64,000 nt of DNA from JBAOHV01 sp037045265 (GCA_037045265.1 JBAOHV010000002.1:119522-183521), one strand, 5' to 3'. Numbered from the stretch's first letter, positions 35,014-43,330 are shown. Made by a program: numbers and translations. Notes: generated from the letters alone by a model not told the origin.

Positions 35014-36314
35014 CCTCGTGCACCAACGTCGGCGATGGACTCCGCGACGACGGCGACGACCCGCTCGATCTCCTCTGCAGTCGACGTCAGGATCGGCATG
35101 GCCACCACGACGTCGCCGAGCGGGCGTATCAGCACCCCGCGCTGCACGCATCCGGCGCTGACCCTCCGACCCCAGCGGCTCGCCCCGGGTGGTGGCGCGA
35201 GCTCGATGCCTGCCATCAGTCCCTGCTGACGTACGACGCCCACCTCGGCGAGTGGGCTCACGTGCTCGGCCAACAGTGATGCGAGTTGCTGTGAGCGCTC
35301 GTTGACGTTGTCGAGCACCGCCCAGTCGTCGAACAGCTCCAGGTGTCGCAGCCCGACAGCGGCGGCGAGGGCGTTACCGCTGTAGGAGTGGCCGTGGTAG
35401 AGGGTTCGTTCGCCCAGGTCCTCGCCGAGGAACGCCGAGTAGACGCGTTCGTCGGCGGCGGTGGCGGCCATCGGCAGGTAGCCGCCGGTGATGCCCTTGC
35501 CCAGGCACATGAGGTTCGGGGCCAGCCTGCACAGCTCCGACGCGAACAGGGCGCCGGTCCGGCCGAATCCGGTGGCGACCTCGTCGCAGACGAGCAGCAC
35601 ACCGTGGTTCGTGCACGCCCTTCCCAGCGCGGCGAACTCTTCTGCCGGGCGCAGCTGCATGCCGGCCGCGCCCTGCACGAGCGGCTCGACGACGACTGCT
35701 GCCAGTTCGTCGGAGTGACGGGCGATCAGCTCGCACGCGATCTCGATGCAGTCTGGGTCGTCGAAGCCGGGGGCGCGCAGCACCGGGAAGCGCAGCGGGT
35801 CGAAGATGTCGGTGCCGAACCCGCCGGCACCGACAGACAGCGACCCGATCGTGTCGCCGTGGTAGGCGCCGCCGAACGCCAGGTACCGGGTGCGTCCGGT
35901 GACGCCCTGGTTGGTCCAGTACTGGAAGGCGATCTTGAGCGCCTGCTCCACGGCGGCCGCGCCGTCGGACGCGAACAACAGGTGCGGTGAGTCCATCGGC
36001 AGGCGCGGTGCCAGCGCCTCGGCGAACTCGATCGTTGCACGGTTGCCGTTGCCGAGCAGCGTCGAATGGGCGACGCGTCCGAGCTGTTCGATCGCGGCTG
36101 CGTCGAGCTCGGGCACGCCGTGGCCGAGAGTGGTCACCCACAGAGAGCTGATCGCGTCCAGGTACCTGTTGCCGTCGACGTCGATGAGCTCTCGACCCTC
36201 GGCCCGTTCGACGATGACGGGCGAGTTGTCCGCATAGGTCGCCATCTGGGTGAAGCCGTGCCACACGACAGCGGCGTCGCGCCGGGTCCAGTCGGGGGAG
36301 GAGAGCTCGGACAC
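35010..36314 (-). CDS. bioA: Adenosylmethionine-8-amino-7-oxononanoate aminotransferase
   Basis: 434 residues. Class III aminotransferase with the BioA signature regions: VIVERAEGRELIDVDGNRYLDAISSLWV, HLLFASDGAAAVEQALKIA, VCDEVATGFGRTG and the PLP lysine in MCLGKGITGGYLP. Uses S-adenosylmethionine as amino donor to make 7,8-diaminopelargonate. GTG at 36314 is the most likely start. First gene of the biotin unit; bioB and a pimeloyl-ester carboxylesterase are not in this window. The TTAGG/CCTAA palindrome (36376-36389) lies 62 bp upstream. Confidence 0.93.
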   Translation of the reverse strand: MSELSSPDWTRRDAAVVWHGFTQMATYADNSPVIVERAEGRELIDVDGNRYLDAISSLWVTTLGHGVPELDAAAIEQLGRVAHSTLLGNGNRATIEFAEALAPRLPMDSPHLLFASDGAAAVEQALKIAFQYWTNQGVTGRTRYLAFGGAYHGDTIGSLSVGAGGFGTDIFDPLRFPVLRAPGFDDPDCIEIACELIARHSDELAAVVVEPLVQGAAGMQLRPAEEFAALGRACTNHGVLLVCDEVATGFGRTGALFASELCRLAPNLMCLGKGITGGYLPMAATAADERVYSAFLGEDLGERTLYHGHSYSGNALAAAVGLRHLELFDDWAVLDNVNERSQQLASLLAEHVSPLAEVGVVRQQGLMAGIELAPPPGASRWGRRVSAGCVQRGVLIRPLGDVVVAMPILTSTAEEIERVVAVVAESIADVGARG

Positions 36315-36353
36315 GACAGCCAAGGTAAGCCCGATCGGCCACCCCACGCCCTC

Positions 36354-36391
36354 TTGACATGTCCAACATCAGCTATTAGGTATACCTAACT
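36354..36391 (+). promoter_or_regulatory. Promoter with perfect TTAGGTATACCTAA palindrome (36376-36389)
   Basis: TTGACA at 36354-36359 is a consensus -35 box. The AT-rich stretch 36374-36389 would hold the -10, and the ATG of the next gene follows at once (36392), so the mRNA may be leaderless. The 14-bp perfect palindrome TTAGGTATACCTAA covers the -10 region, as expected of a repressor site. The half-sites TTAGG/CCTAA match those of DtxR/IdeR-family metal-dependent repressors. It could act on the unknown gene plus desaturase to the right and perhaps on bioA to the left. Not a known biotin-repressor site. Confidence 0.6.
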
Positions 36392-37000
36392 ATGTTCTCC
36401 CTTGAACGTCTCCGTCTGGCGGCGGCCTCAGCGCATCAGGTCCCGGGCGTCTCGATGACCCTGTGGCCGGTGGACGGTCCATCCGTAGTCGTTTCTCGTC
36501 TTGCAGAGCACCAGCCGGACCTGTCGCCGTGCACCCTGCGGGCGCTGGTGGTGGCGGTCCTGGCCGGAGACCCGGTGCCGGTCGGCCTGCGCTGGATGTT
36601 CGACCTTGCTGACGTCACCGTCGGTGGAACGTCCGTGCGTCACGTCGGCGACGGGGTGGTGCATGTCGACGGATGCGGCGCGCCCGGGGCTGACGGCGCT
36701 GCTGTGGGTCGCTGGTGGCCGACCCTGATCGATCCCTGCAGCATCGCCACGGTCATGGCCGACGCTGCGGCCGATGCGCTCGAGAGGGGCCTGGTGGAAG
36801 CCGACGTCGTAGCCGCGGCCGACGTCAGCGCACACGCGGACACAGCCCTCGGCGTAGCAGTGGTCCATCTCCGCACCAGGCAAGGAGACGATGACCACGA
36901 GCGGCGCTGTGACTCATTGGCACGGTCGATGGCCCGCAGTTGCGTGATAGACGAGCTGCTCCACAGCGCCAGTTCGGGGTCCACCACGGGGGGCCGGTAG
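36392..37000 (+). CDS. Protein of unknown function upstream of desaturase
   Basis: 202 residues, no recognised family, no signal peptide or membrane helix. The middle has DVTVGGTSVRHVGDGVVHVDG (beta-rich) and the C-terminal third is helical and Ala-rich (ATVMADAAADALERGLVEADVV). Four or five Cys are scattered. ATG at 36392 is at the edge of the TTAGG palindrome and has no ribosome site, consistent with leaderless translation. The desaturase starts 12 bp after the stop, so an operon is likely. Confidence 0.6.
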   Translation: MFSLERLRLAAASAHQVPGVSMTLWPVDGPSVVVSRLAEHQPDLSPCTLRALVVAVLAGDPVPVGLRWMFDLADVTVGGTSVRHVGDGVVHVDGCGAPGADGAAVGRWWPTLIDPCSIATVMADAAADALERGLVEADVVAAADVSAHADTALGVAVVHLRTRQGDDDHERRCDSLARSMARSCVIDELLHSASSGSTTGGR

Positions 37001-37012
37001 TCTCTGCCGACC

Positions 37013-37858
37013 ATGCACGACCTCCCCCACGGTCGGATCAACCCCCGATCCTCGATCCCGTTCTTCGTCGTCCACCTGCTGCCGTTCCTGGCGATCTTCA
37101 CCGGCGTTCCCGCCAAGGTCTGGATCCTCTTCGCGGCGACCTACTGGGGGCGGATGTTCTTCATCACCGGCGGCTACCACCGCTACTTCTCGCACAGGTC
37201 CTACAAGACCAGTCGGGCGTTCCAGTTCGTGCTGGCGTTCGGCGGAGGGATGGCCGTGCAGAAGGGCCCGCTGTGGTGGGCGGGCCATCACCGCCTGCAC
37301 CACCGCTTCGCCGACACCGCGGACGACCCGCACACCCCGCGCAAGGGATTCTGGTGGAGCCACGCAGGCTGGATCCTCTGCGACGAGACCTCGGCCATGC
37401 CCGACGGCGCCATGAAGGACTTCCAGAAGTACCCCGAACTGGTGTTCCTCACGCGTCACGACTGGATTGCTCCCTGGGCGCTCGGTGTCGCCTGCTTCCT
37501 GATCGCGGGTCTGCCCGGGCTCCTCATCGGGTTCCTGCTGTCGACCGTCGCCCTGTGGCACTCGACGTTCCTCATCAACTCCCTGGCCCACGTCTTCGGG
37601 TCGCGTCGGTTCGTCACCGAGGACACCAGTCGCAACAACGGCGCGCTGGCGATCCTCACCATGGGTGAGGGCTGGCACAACAACCACCACAAGGCCGCCT
37701 ACGTGTGTCGTCAGGGCCTGAGGTGGTGGGAGATAGACGCCACCTGGTACGTGCTCGTCCTGCTCGAGAAGCTGCACGTGATCTGGGACGTGAAGCGTCC
37801 TCGGCCGGCCGACGAGGCCTCGGGTGATCCCGCGATAGGGGAACCAGTCGCCGTCTGA
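37013..37858 (+). CDS. Acyl-CoA / fatty-acid desaturase (delta-9 type)
   Basis: 281 residues. Membrane di-iron desaturase with the three histidine boxes HRYFSHR (56-62), HHRLHH (about 92-97) and WHNNHH (about residue 220), and four hydrophobic spans. Introduces a double bond into acyl-CoA chains, using O2 and an electron donor; the donor gene is not here. Shorter than plant and yeast forms because it lacks the fused cytochrome b5. Follows the unknown gene by 12 bp behind the metal-repressor-like palindrome, which is notable because the enzyme needs iron. Confidence 0.92.
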   Translation: MHDLPHGRINPRSSIPFFVVHLLPFLAIFTGVPAKVWILFAATYWGRMFFITGGYHRYFSHRSYKTSRAFQFVLAFGGGMAVQKGPLWWAGHHRLHHRFADTADDPHTPRKGFWWSHAGWILCDETSAMPDGAMKDFQKYPELVFLTRHDWIAPWALGVACFLIAGLPGLLIGFLLSTVALWHSTFLINSLAHVFGSRRFVTEDTSRNNGALAILTMGEGWHNNHHKAAYVCRQGLRWWEIDATWYVLVLLEKLHVIWDVKRPRPADEASGDPAIGEPVAV

Positions 37859-37951
37859 CCGACTGATCGGTCCTTGCGTCGACGTGGTGCCGTACATCAG
37901 AATCACCCTCTGTTGTCCCGCAAGGCGAAGCGGGGACGAGGGGGAAACAAG

Positions 37952-40900
37952 ATGCGTAGGTTCCGTCCGGCACTCCTGTGCCTGCTAGCTGCTGTCGGCC
38001 TGATCTCGGCCGCGTGCACTCCGACCACTCCCACGACCGGGCTGAACCCGATCGCGGTGCTCACCGCAGATCCGACGTCGGGTCCAGCGCCGCTCACGGT
38101 GAGCTTCTCATCGGCTGGGTCGAGCGACCCCGACGGGACGATCACCGGGTACAGCTGGAACTTCGGTGACAGCTCGCCGGTCGAGACGACCCCCGACGCG
38201 TCGCACACCTACACGACCAACGGCACCTACACGGCCAGCCTGACGGTCACCGACAACACCGGCAAGACCCGGGTCGCGACGAGGCAGATCCAGGTGGCAG
38301 CGGTCAACCAACCCCCGGTTGCGGTGATCGGGGCCCTTCCAGCGACAGGTCGCACTCCTCTCACCGTGGTGTTCACCGGTTCGGGTTCGACCGACGCCGA
38401 GGGACCGATCGCTTCCTATCTGTGGGACTTCGGTGGAAGCGAGACCTCCAGCCTGGCCGATACGAGCCACACCTTCTCGACAGTCGGCCAGCATGTGGTC
38501 AGCCTGACGGTGACCGACAGCGCTGGCGCCACCCACACCGAGACCACCACGATCCAGGTCGACCCGAACCTTGCGCCCACGGCTGTTGCAACCGCTGTCC
38601 CGACGGCGGGCAAGTCGCCGCTGACCGTGGCTTTCACCGGCTCCGCCTCGACAGACGCCGACGGTTCCGTAGCCGGCTACGCGTGGACGTTCGGTGACGG
38701 CGGTACCGCTGACGTCGCCAACCCCTCACACCAGTACTCGGCCCCGGGTTCGTACACCGCGACTTTGGTCGTCACCGACGACAACGGTGCAGTCGACACC
38801 ACCACCGTCGCCGTACAGGTGAACGCGAACCAGGCGCCCACCGCTGTGGCCGGCTCCAACGTCACCGGAGGACAGGCCCCCCTTACGGTCGCGTTCAACT
38901 CCAACTCCTCGAGCGACCCCGACGGCGGGATCGTCGCCCACCACTGGAGCTTCGGCGACGGCAACTCGTCGACGAGCGCCAACCCGACCTACACCTACAG
39001 CTCAGAGGGCACCTACACGGCCACCCTCACGGTGACCGATGCCGAGGGTGCGACCGGCACCTCGGAGCTGGTGATCGACGTCGATCCGATCCCGAACGTG
39101 GCGCCCACGGTGGTTGCTTCTGCTGGAGACACGACCAAGCGGGTCGGCCTGGCGATCACGTTCTCGTCGGCCGGCACCCAGGACCCCGACGGGACCATCG
39201 CCTCGTACCTGTGGGACTTCGGCGACGGCACCACGTCAGCCGCACCGAATCCGTCGAAGGCCTACCAGACCGCCGGCACGTTCACCCCGACGCTCACTGT
39301 CACCGACAACGCGGGGGCGATCGTCTCGACCTCGACCCAGACGATCACGATCCAGTCGAACGAGGCACCTGTCGCAGCAGCTTCCGGGCTGCCGACCACC
39401 GGCACCGAGCCGCTGGTCGTCAGCTTCTCGTCCGCCGGCACGTCCGATTCCGACGGAACGATCTCGTCGTACAACTGGGACTTCGGTGACGGCACTCCTG
39501 ACGCGGCGACCGCCAACCCGACGCACACGTACAGCGCTGCAGGGACCTACCTCGCGACGCTGACGGTCACCGACGACTTCGGCACGACCGACACCGCGAC
39601 GGTGACGACGGTGGTCAACGTCAACCAGGCTCCGACCGCCGCGATGAGCGCCACCCCGCAGAGCGGCCCCCGGCCGCTGGTGGTTAGCTTCGGGAGCAGC
39701 TCGTCGGTCGACCCCGAGGGTTCCGCCCTCACCTACGCATGGGACTTCGGCGACGGTGGTAGCTCGACGTCGGCCAGTCCGCAGCACACCTACGCGGTCG
39801 GCAGCTACACGGCGACGCTCGTGGTCACCGACGCAGGGGGCAAGGCGTCTGCACCCGTGAGCGTGTCGATCACCTCGTACGTCGATGACGACGGCGACGG
39901 CCACCAGCCGCCGGCGGACTGCGCCGACGGAGACGCCGCGACCTTCCCAGGTGCAGCCGATGCGCTCGACGGGACCGCCAAGGACACCAACTGCGACGGA
40001 TTCGACGGCATCCTGGCCGACACCGTCTTCGTCAAAGCGGCCGGTGGTTCCGACAGCGGCTCCTGCGGTGCACCCGCGACCCCCTGCGCCACGATCGGCC
40101 AGGGTGTGGCGATCGCCAACGGTTCCGGTAAGGGCGTCGTCCAGGTGGCCAGCGGCGCTTCGTACTCCGGATTCACCCTGACCTCCGATCTGGTCGTGCG
40201 CGGCGGGTACAGCGCCGACTTCCAGTCCCGTTCCGGTACGACCTCCGTCGCTGCGACCGTGGTGGTCGACTCCGCCCCGGCGGGTTCGCGCCTGTCGGAT
40301 CTCTCGATCACCGGCTCGGGCGGGGCGAACACGACCGGTGTGCTCGTCCAGTCCTCCAGCCAGGTCGAGCTGTCCGACCTGGTGGTGAACAGCGGAACGG
40401 CGAGCGGTGCAGGTGCGAGCGCCTACGGCATCCGGGTGGTGGGAGGTTCGAACGCCACGGTCAAGGACTCGGCGGTCACCGCTCAGGCTGGTGTCGCGGG
40501 TTCGGCCAACGCGACGACCGCGTCCGCAGGTGGCGGTGGGTGCGGCGGGAATCCTGGCAACCACTACAACAGCTCCAACAACTTCGGTGGCGCCAGCTGC
40601 GGTGGATCAGGCACTACGACCTCGGGTGGCGGTGGCCGTGGCGGCTACAACGGCAACGCGATCAGTGGCCATGACGGAACCGCCGGATCGGCTGGTGGTG
40701 GCGCAGGAGCCACCGGTGGCGCCGGTGGTGACGGCCGCTTCGGCAGTGCCGACGGCGGCATCGGCGGCAACGCAGCTTCGGCATCTGCTTCGGCAGGCGC
40801 CGGCGGCACAGCGGCGGCGAACACGCCGCTCTCGGTGGCCCAGACCTGGACAGGTCGCACGGGTGGGACCGGTGCTTCCGGTAACGCTGGTGGGGGTGGC

Positions 40901-41542
40901 GGTGGCGCCGGTGGCGGCGGTGGCACTGGCTGGGGAACGTGGGGTGGTGGCGGCGGCGCCGGTGGTGGCGGCGGTGGCGCCGGCATCGGTAACACCGGTG
41001 GCGCTACCGGCGGCGGATCCTTCGCCGTCTTCGCTGCCGACGCGAGCGTCACCGTGCTCAACTCCGATCTGACATCGGCGGTCGGTGGCGCCGGTGGCGC
41101 TGGTGGCACCGGCGGTGCAGGTGGCACCGGCGGAGTGGGCGGTCGTGGCGGCAACGCCAACACCTCGTTGCAGGCGGGTTCCGGCGGCGGTGGCGCCGGT
41201 GGTTCGGGTGGCTCGGGTGGATCCGGTGGCGGTGGCGGCGCCGGTGGTCCGTCTGTGGCCCTGTTCCACCAGGGTTCGGGTACGGCCGGCTACAGCGGTG
41301 GACAGCTTCTCTGGACGGGTACCGGTGGAGTCGTCGCCGGGACCGGTGCTGCCGGCGGTGCCGGTGGAGCAGGTGGCGCCGGCGGTGGAGCCGGTTCCGG
41401 TGGAACCTTCGGTGACTCGTGGGGCCACGACGGCACTGCAGGTCAGTCCGGCAAGGTCGGTGCGGCGGGCAACCCCGGGCAGGCAGGCGGAGCCGGTCTG
41501 GTGCTGCGTGTCTGGGACAACGGGACGGTGGTCGTTCCCTGA
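37952..41542 (+). CDS. Giant lipoprotein: 7 PKD domains, MopE-type motif, beta-helix, Gly-rich tail
   Basis: 1,196 residues. Signal peptide with lipobox LISAAC. Seven PKD repeats start near residues 30, 117, 204, 291, 380, 469 and 558, most with the WDFGDG or WTFGDG core and YTATLTVTD end strand. A Asp/Cys metal-binding motif follows (DDDGDGHQPPADCADGDA ... NCDG, about 643-690), like MopE-type calcium or copper sites, then a right-handed beta-helix-like region (about 690-850, FVKAAGGSDSGSCGAPATPC). The last 330 residues are a Gly-Ala-rich region built from GGAGG units, recalling PE_PGRS proteins. Start ATG at 37952 behind GAGGGGGAAA. Surface adhesion or matrix role is inferred only. A strong hairpin follows at 41590. 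Confidence 0.88.
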   Translation: MRRFRPALLCLLAAVGLISAACTPTTPTTGLNPIAVLTADPTSGPAPLTVSFSSAGSSDPDGTITGYSWNFGDSSPVETTPDASHTYTTNGTYTASLTVTDNTGKTRVATRQIQVAAVNQPPVAVIGALPATGRTPLTVVFTGSGSTDAEGPIASYLWDFGGSETSSLADTSHTFSTVGQHVVSLTVTDSAGATHTETTTIQVDPNLAPTAVATAVPTAGKSPLTVAFTGSASTDADGSVAGYAWTFGDGGTADVANPSHQYSAPGSYTATLVVTDDNGAVDTTTVAVQVNANQAPTAVAGSNVTGGQAPLTVAFNSNSSSDPDGGIVAHHWSFGDGNSSTSANPTYTYSSEGTYTATLTVTDAEGATGTSELVIDVDPIPNVAPTVVASAGDTTKRVGLAITFSSAGTQDPDGTIASYLWDFGDGTTSAAPNPSKAYQTAGTFTPTLTVTDNAGAIVSTSTQTITIQSNEAPVAAASGLPTTGTEPLVVSFSSAGTSDSDGTISSYNWDFGDGTPDAATANPTHTYSAAGTYLATLTVTDDFGTTDTATVTTVVNVNQAPTAAMSATPQSGPRPLVVSFGSSSSVDPEGSALTYAWDFGDGGSSTSASPQHTYAVGSYTATLVVTDAGGKASAPVSVSITSYVDDDGDGHQPPADCADGDAATFPGAADALDGTAKDTNCDGFDGILADTVFVKAAGGSDSGSCGAPATPCATIGQGVAIANGSGKGVVQVASGASYSGFTLTSDLVVRGGYSADFQSRSGTTSVAATVVVDSAPAGSRLSDLSITGSGGANTTGVLVQSSSQVELSDLVVNSGTASGAGASAYGIRVVGGSNATVKDSAVTAQAGVAGSANATTASAGGGGCGGNPGNHYNSSNNFGGASCGGSGTTTSGGGGRGGYNGNAISGHDGTAGSAGGGAGATGGAGGDGRFGSADGGIGGNAASASASAGAGGTAAANTPLSVAQTWTGRTGGTGASGNAGGGGGGAGGGGGTGWGTWGGGGGAGGGGGGAGIGNTGGATGGGSFAVFAADASVTVLNSDLTSAVGGAGGAGGTGGAGGTGGVGGRGGNANTSLQAGSGGGGAGGSGGSGGSGGGGGAGGPSVALFHQGSGTAGYSGGQLLWTGTGGVVAGTGAAGGAGGAGGAGGGAGSGGTFGDSWGHDGTAGQSGKVGAAGNPGQAGGAGLVLRVWDNGTVVVP
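40530..41500 (+). repeat. Gly-rich coding repeat region (GGAGG/GGTGG units)
   Basis: Low-complexity GGTGGCGCCGGTGG-type sequence encoding hundreds of Gly with Ala, Thr and Ser, broken by a short non-repetitive island (TGGGSFAVFAADASVTVLNS). Antisense and shifted frames stay open here only because of the composition. Confidence 0.85.
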
Positions 41543-41589
41543 CGGTCATGACTCCGTAACAACCTGACTCCCGAGGGGGTCGGACGAAT

Positions 41590-41619
41590 GCTCAGGCGGG
41601 CCTCGCGGCCCGCCTGAGC
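41590..41619 (+). terminator. Strong hairpin terminator after giant lipoprotein gene
   Basis: Perfect 13-bp stem GCTCAGGCGGGCC (41590-41602) / GGCCCGCCTGAGC (41607-41619) with a 4-nt loop, 47 bp after the stop. No T-run, as is common in actinobacterial terminators. Confidence 0.8.
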
Positions 41620-41812
41620 CGCGTTCGGACTTAGGTCACACAGCTGGTTCGCGGGCCTTCTGGGCCGATGGAACCGCGCTTTCCCGACGGTGGGTTCGCT
41701 GACCACACGGTCGCGAACGCTGGAATTGCAGGGATTCTGCTCCTGAGTTGTCGCTGAGCGGGCCGTTTAGTCGCGAGGTGTCGGTCGATGCAAGTCGCGA
41801 CCACCCGGAGAT

Positions 41813-41828
41813 TGTGCGCTCGGTCACA
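41813..41828. promoter_or_regulatory. CRP/GlxR-like operator upstream of Rpf-like gene
   Basis: TGTGCGCTCGGTCACA agrees with the actinobacterial CRP consensus TGTGA-N6-TCACA at nine of ten fixed positions and is extended by T and A on the two sides. It lies about 100 bp before the Rpf-like start. In M. tuberculosis the CRP homologue Rv3676 controls rpfA, so the same logic may apply here. Confidence 0.55.
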
Positions 41829-41929
41829 AACTCCGACTGAAGTATTACAAATTCGCCCGAAGTCCGTAATACTCGTTCGGTCGTCACAGACGGCAGCTGG
41901 GAACCATTCACGAACGCAAGGGCGATTCC

Positions 41930-42541
41930 ATGAACCAGATCTCATCCATCAACGACTCGCGCGCCACCGGCGCTACCACCGTCGAAGCCGACCCAGGTGA
42001 GCGAGCTGCCACCGCGGCCCGGCCCCGGCGCTGTAGTAGTCCCCAGGCGCCGGCCAGGCGCCGCACCCGCCGCTCGCGAGTGCTCGGTGGGCTGGCCGGT
42101 GCCGCGATCCTCGCCGTCGCCGCCACCGGTTGCTTCCCGACCGGTCCGGTCGAGGCATGGGTCCCCGACTTCGACGGCGACGGCCACGTGAGCCAGGTCG
42201 AGGTCGACCGCCACAAGCAGGACATCGTCAACCAGGTCCTCGCCTCGATCGACCAGCAGCGCCGCTCGGTGCAGCGCCATCCGTTCCTCACCTGCGTGCG
42301 CCGCCATGAGTCCGACCGTGGCGCCTTCCCCCACGACGACGGCTACGGCGCACACAACCCCCGCAGCTCCGCTTCGGGTGCCTACCAGTTCCTGGACAGC
42401 ACCTGGCGCAACGTATCGGCCCGTTCGGGCCACTTGGGTTACGCCCGAGCCAGCCACGCCCCCTGGTACGTCCAGGATGCCGTCGCACTCTGGGTGTACA
42501 ACAACGGCGGCCGGTCGGCCTGGAACGGCTCCGGTTGCTGA
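41930..42541 (+). CDS. Rpf/transglycosylase-like lipoprotein with EF-hand loop
   Basis: 203 residues. A basic N-terminus of 48 residues leads into a hydrophobic segment with lipobox AATGC. The stretch DFDGDGHVSQVE is a perfect 12-residue EF-hand calcium loop. The C-terminal 90 residues form an Rpf/SLT-like domain: CVRRHESDRG with the catalytic Glu, NPRSSASGAYQFLDSTWR and WYVQDAVALWVYNNGGRSAW, ending in Cys. Such enzymes cut peptidoglycan and can trigger regrowth of dormant cells. Behind the CRP-like site; tail-to-tail with the VIT gene across a shared hairpin. Confidence 0.85.
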   Translation: MNQISSINDSRATGATTVEADPGERAATAARPRRCSSPQAPARRRTRRSRVLGGLAGAAILAVAATGCFPTGPVEAWVPDFDGDGHVSQVEVDRHKQDIVNQVLASIDQQRRSVQRHPFLTCVRRHESDRGAFPHDDGYGAHNPRSSASGAYQFLDSTWRNVSARSGHLGYARASHAPWYVQDAVALWVYNNGGRSAWNGSGC

Positions 42542-42562
42542 ATCGGTTCCAACACCGCTGAG

Positions 42563-42611
42563 GGTGTCGGACTGCAGATCAGACGGCTGTGCCGATCAGC
42601 AGTCCGACACC
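42563..42611. terminator. Bidirectional hairpin between Rpf-like and VIT genes
   Basis: Perfect 13-bp arms GGTGTCGGACTGC (42563-42575) and GCAGTCCGACACC (42599-42611) around a 23-nt loop. It is 22 bp after the Rpf-like stop and spans the stop codon and last codons of the VIT gene on the other strand, so one element may end both transcripts. Confidence 0.7.
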
Positions 42612-43293
42612 GTAGGTGAGTGCGAGCGCGACAGCTCCACCGACCCCTACACGCGTCGCTGCCGCGTGTCATCGATGCGCCACCCATCCATGCGCCCAGG
42701 GCACCCAACGCGATCAGCGCCACCAGGGTCGTGACCACCAGCACGATCGCCCGCGGCGGAGTCCGCGCTCACCGCAACGGCTGCGATCGGAAGCAGCGCG
42801 CCGACGGTGAAGCTGAGGAACGACGACCACGCCGCCTGCAGAGGCCGGGCGCGCAGCTCATCGGTCAGGCCGAGCTCGTCACGCAGATGGGCGCCCAGCG
42901 TGTCGCGTCGCATCAGCTCCTCGGCGACCTGAGCGGCGAGGTCCGGCCCCAGGCCGCGGCGCTCGTAGATGCCCTGCAGCTCGGCGTGCTCGCCGCGCGG
43001 GTCGCGCGCAGCTCCCGCTCCTCGATTGCACGGTCGGCCTCCTCGGCGTCGCGCTGTGAGCTGACCGATACGTACTCGCCGATGCCCATCGAACCCGCCC
43101 CGGCCACCAGCCCGGCCAGGCCCGCCGTGAGCACCATCGCCCGAGCCTCGCCGGCGCCCACCACACCCAGCAGCAGGGCGCCCGTCGAGAGGATGCCGTC
43201 GTTGGCGCCCATCACCGTGGCGCGCAGCCAACCAGCCCGGTCGCTGCGGTGCACCTCGCTGTGGCGCCTCGCCACCCGCTGGTTGTGCGGCAT
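42579..43293 (-). pseudogene. VIT/CCC1-family membrane transporter, frameshifted
   Basis: N-terminus RAGWLRATVMGANDGILSTGALLLGVVG with the GANDGI motif, then GLVAGAGSMGIGEYVSVSSQRDAE. In a second frame HAELQGIYERRGLGPDLAAQVAEELM and AWSSFLSFTVGALLPIAAVA follow; in a third LALIALGALGAWMGG; finally VALALTYGVGLLIGTAV and the stop at 42579. Breaks lie near 43,010, 42,760 and 42,660. The whole VIT (vacuolar iron transporter-like) chain is present, so base errors are the likeliest cause. Expected to move Fe2+ or Mn2+. Confidence 0.8.
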
Positions 43294-43330
43294 GGTCCGA
43301 ACCTATCTGGCTGTGCGACGATCGTCGCCG

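Larger units (their letters stand above)
41543..41929. other. 387-bp intergenic region: terminator, CRP-like site, AT-rich leader
   Basis: No coding frame of interest. It holds the hairpin that ends the giant lipoprotein gene (41590-41619), a CRP/GlxR-like palindrome (41813-41828), an inverted repeat GTATTAC (41842-41848) / GTAATAC (41866-41872) and an AT-rich stretch that stands out against the GC-rich surroundings, then the start of the Rpf-like gene. A long, structured leader is thus likely. Confidence 0.7.

Noticed and set aside
36376..36389. Biotin repressor (BirA/BioQ/BioR) operator
   Set aside because: Half-sites TTAGG/CCTAA do not resemble the known GTTCA- or TTATAA-type biotin sites; DtxR-like fits better.
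39236..40564. 442-residue antisense frame inside the PKD lipoprotein
   Set aside because: No domain; arises from repeated PKD codons and GC bias.
41620..41929. c-di-AMP (ydaO) riboswitch before the Rpf-like gene
   Set aside because: Such switches precede rpf genes in some actinobacteria, but the conserved ydaO sequence blocks are not visible here.
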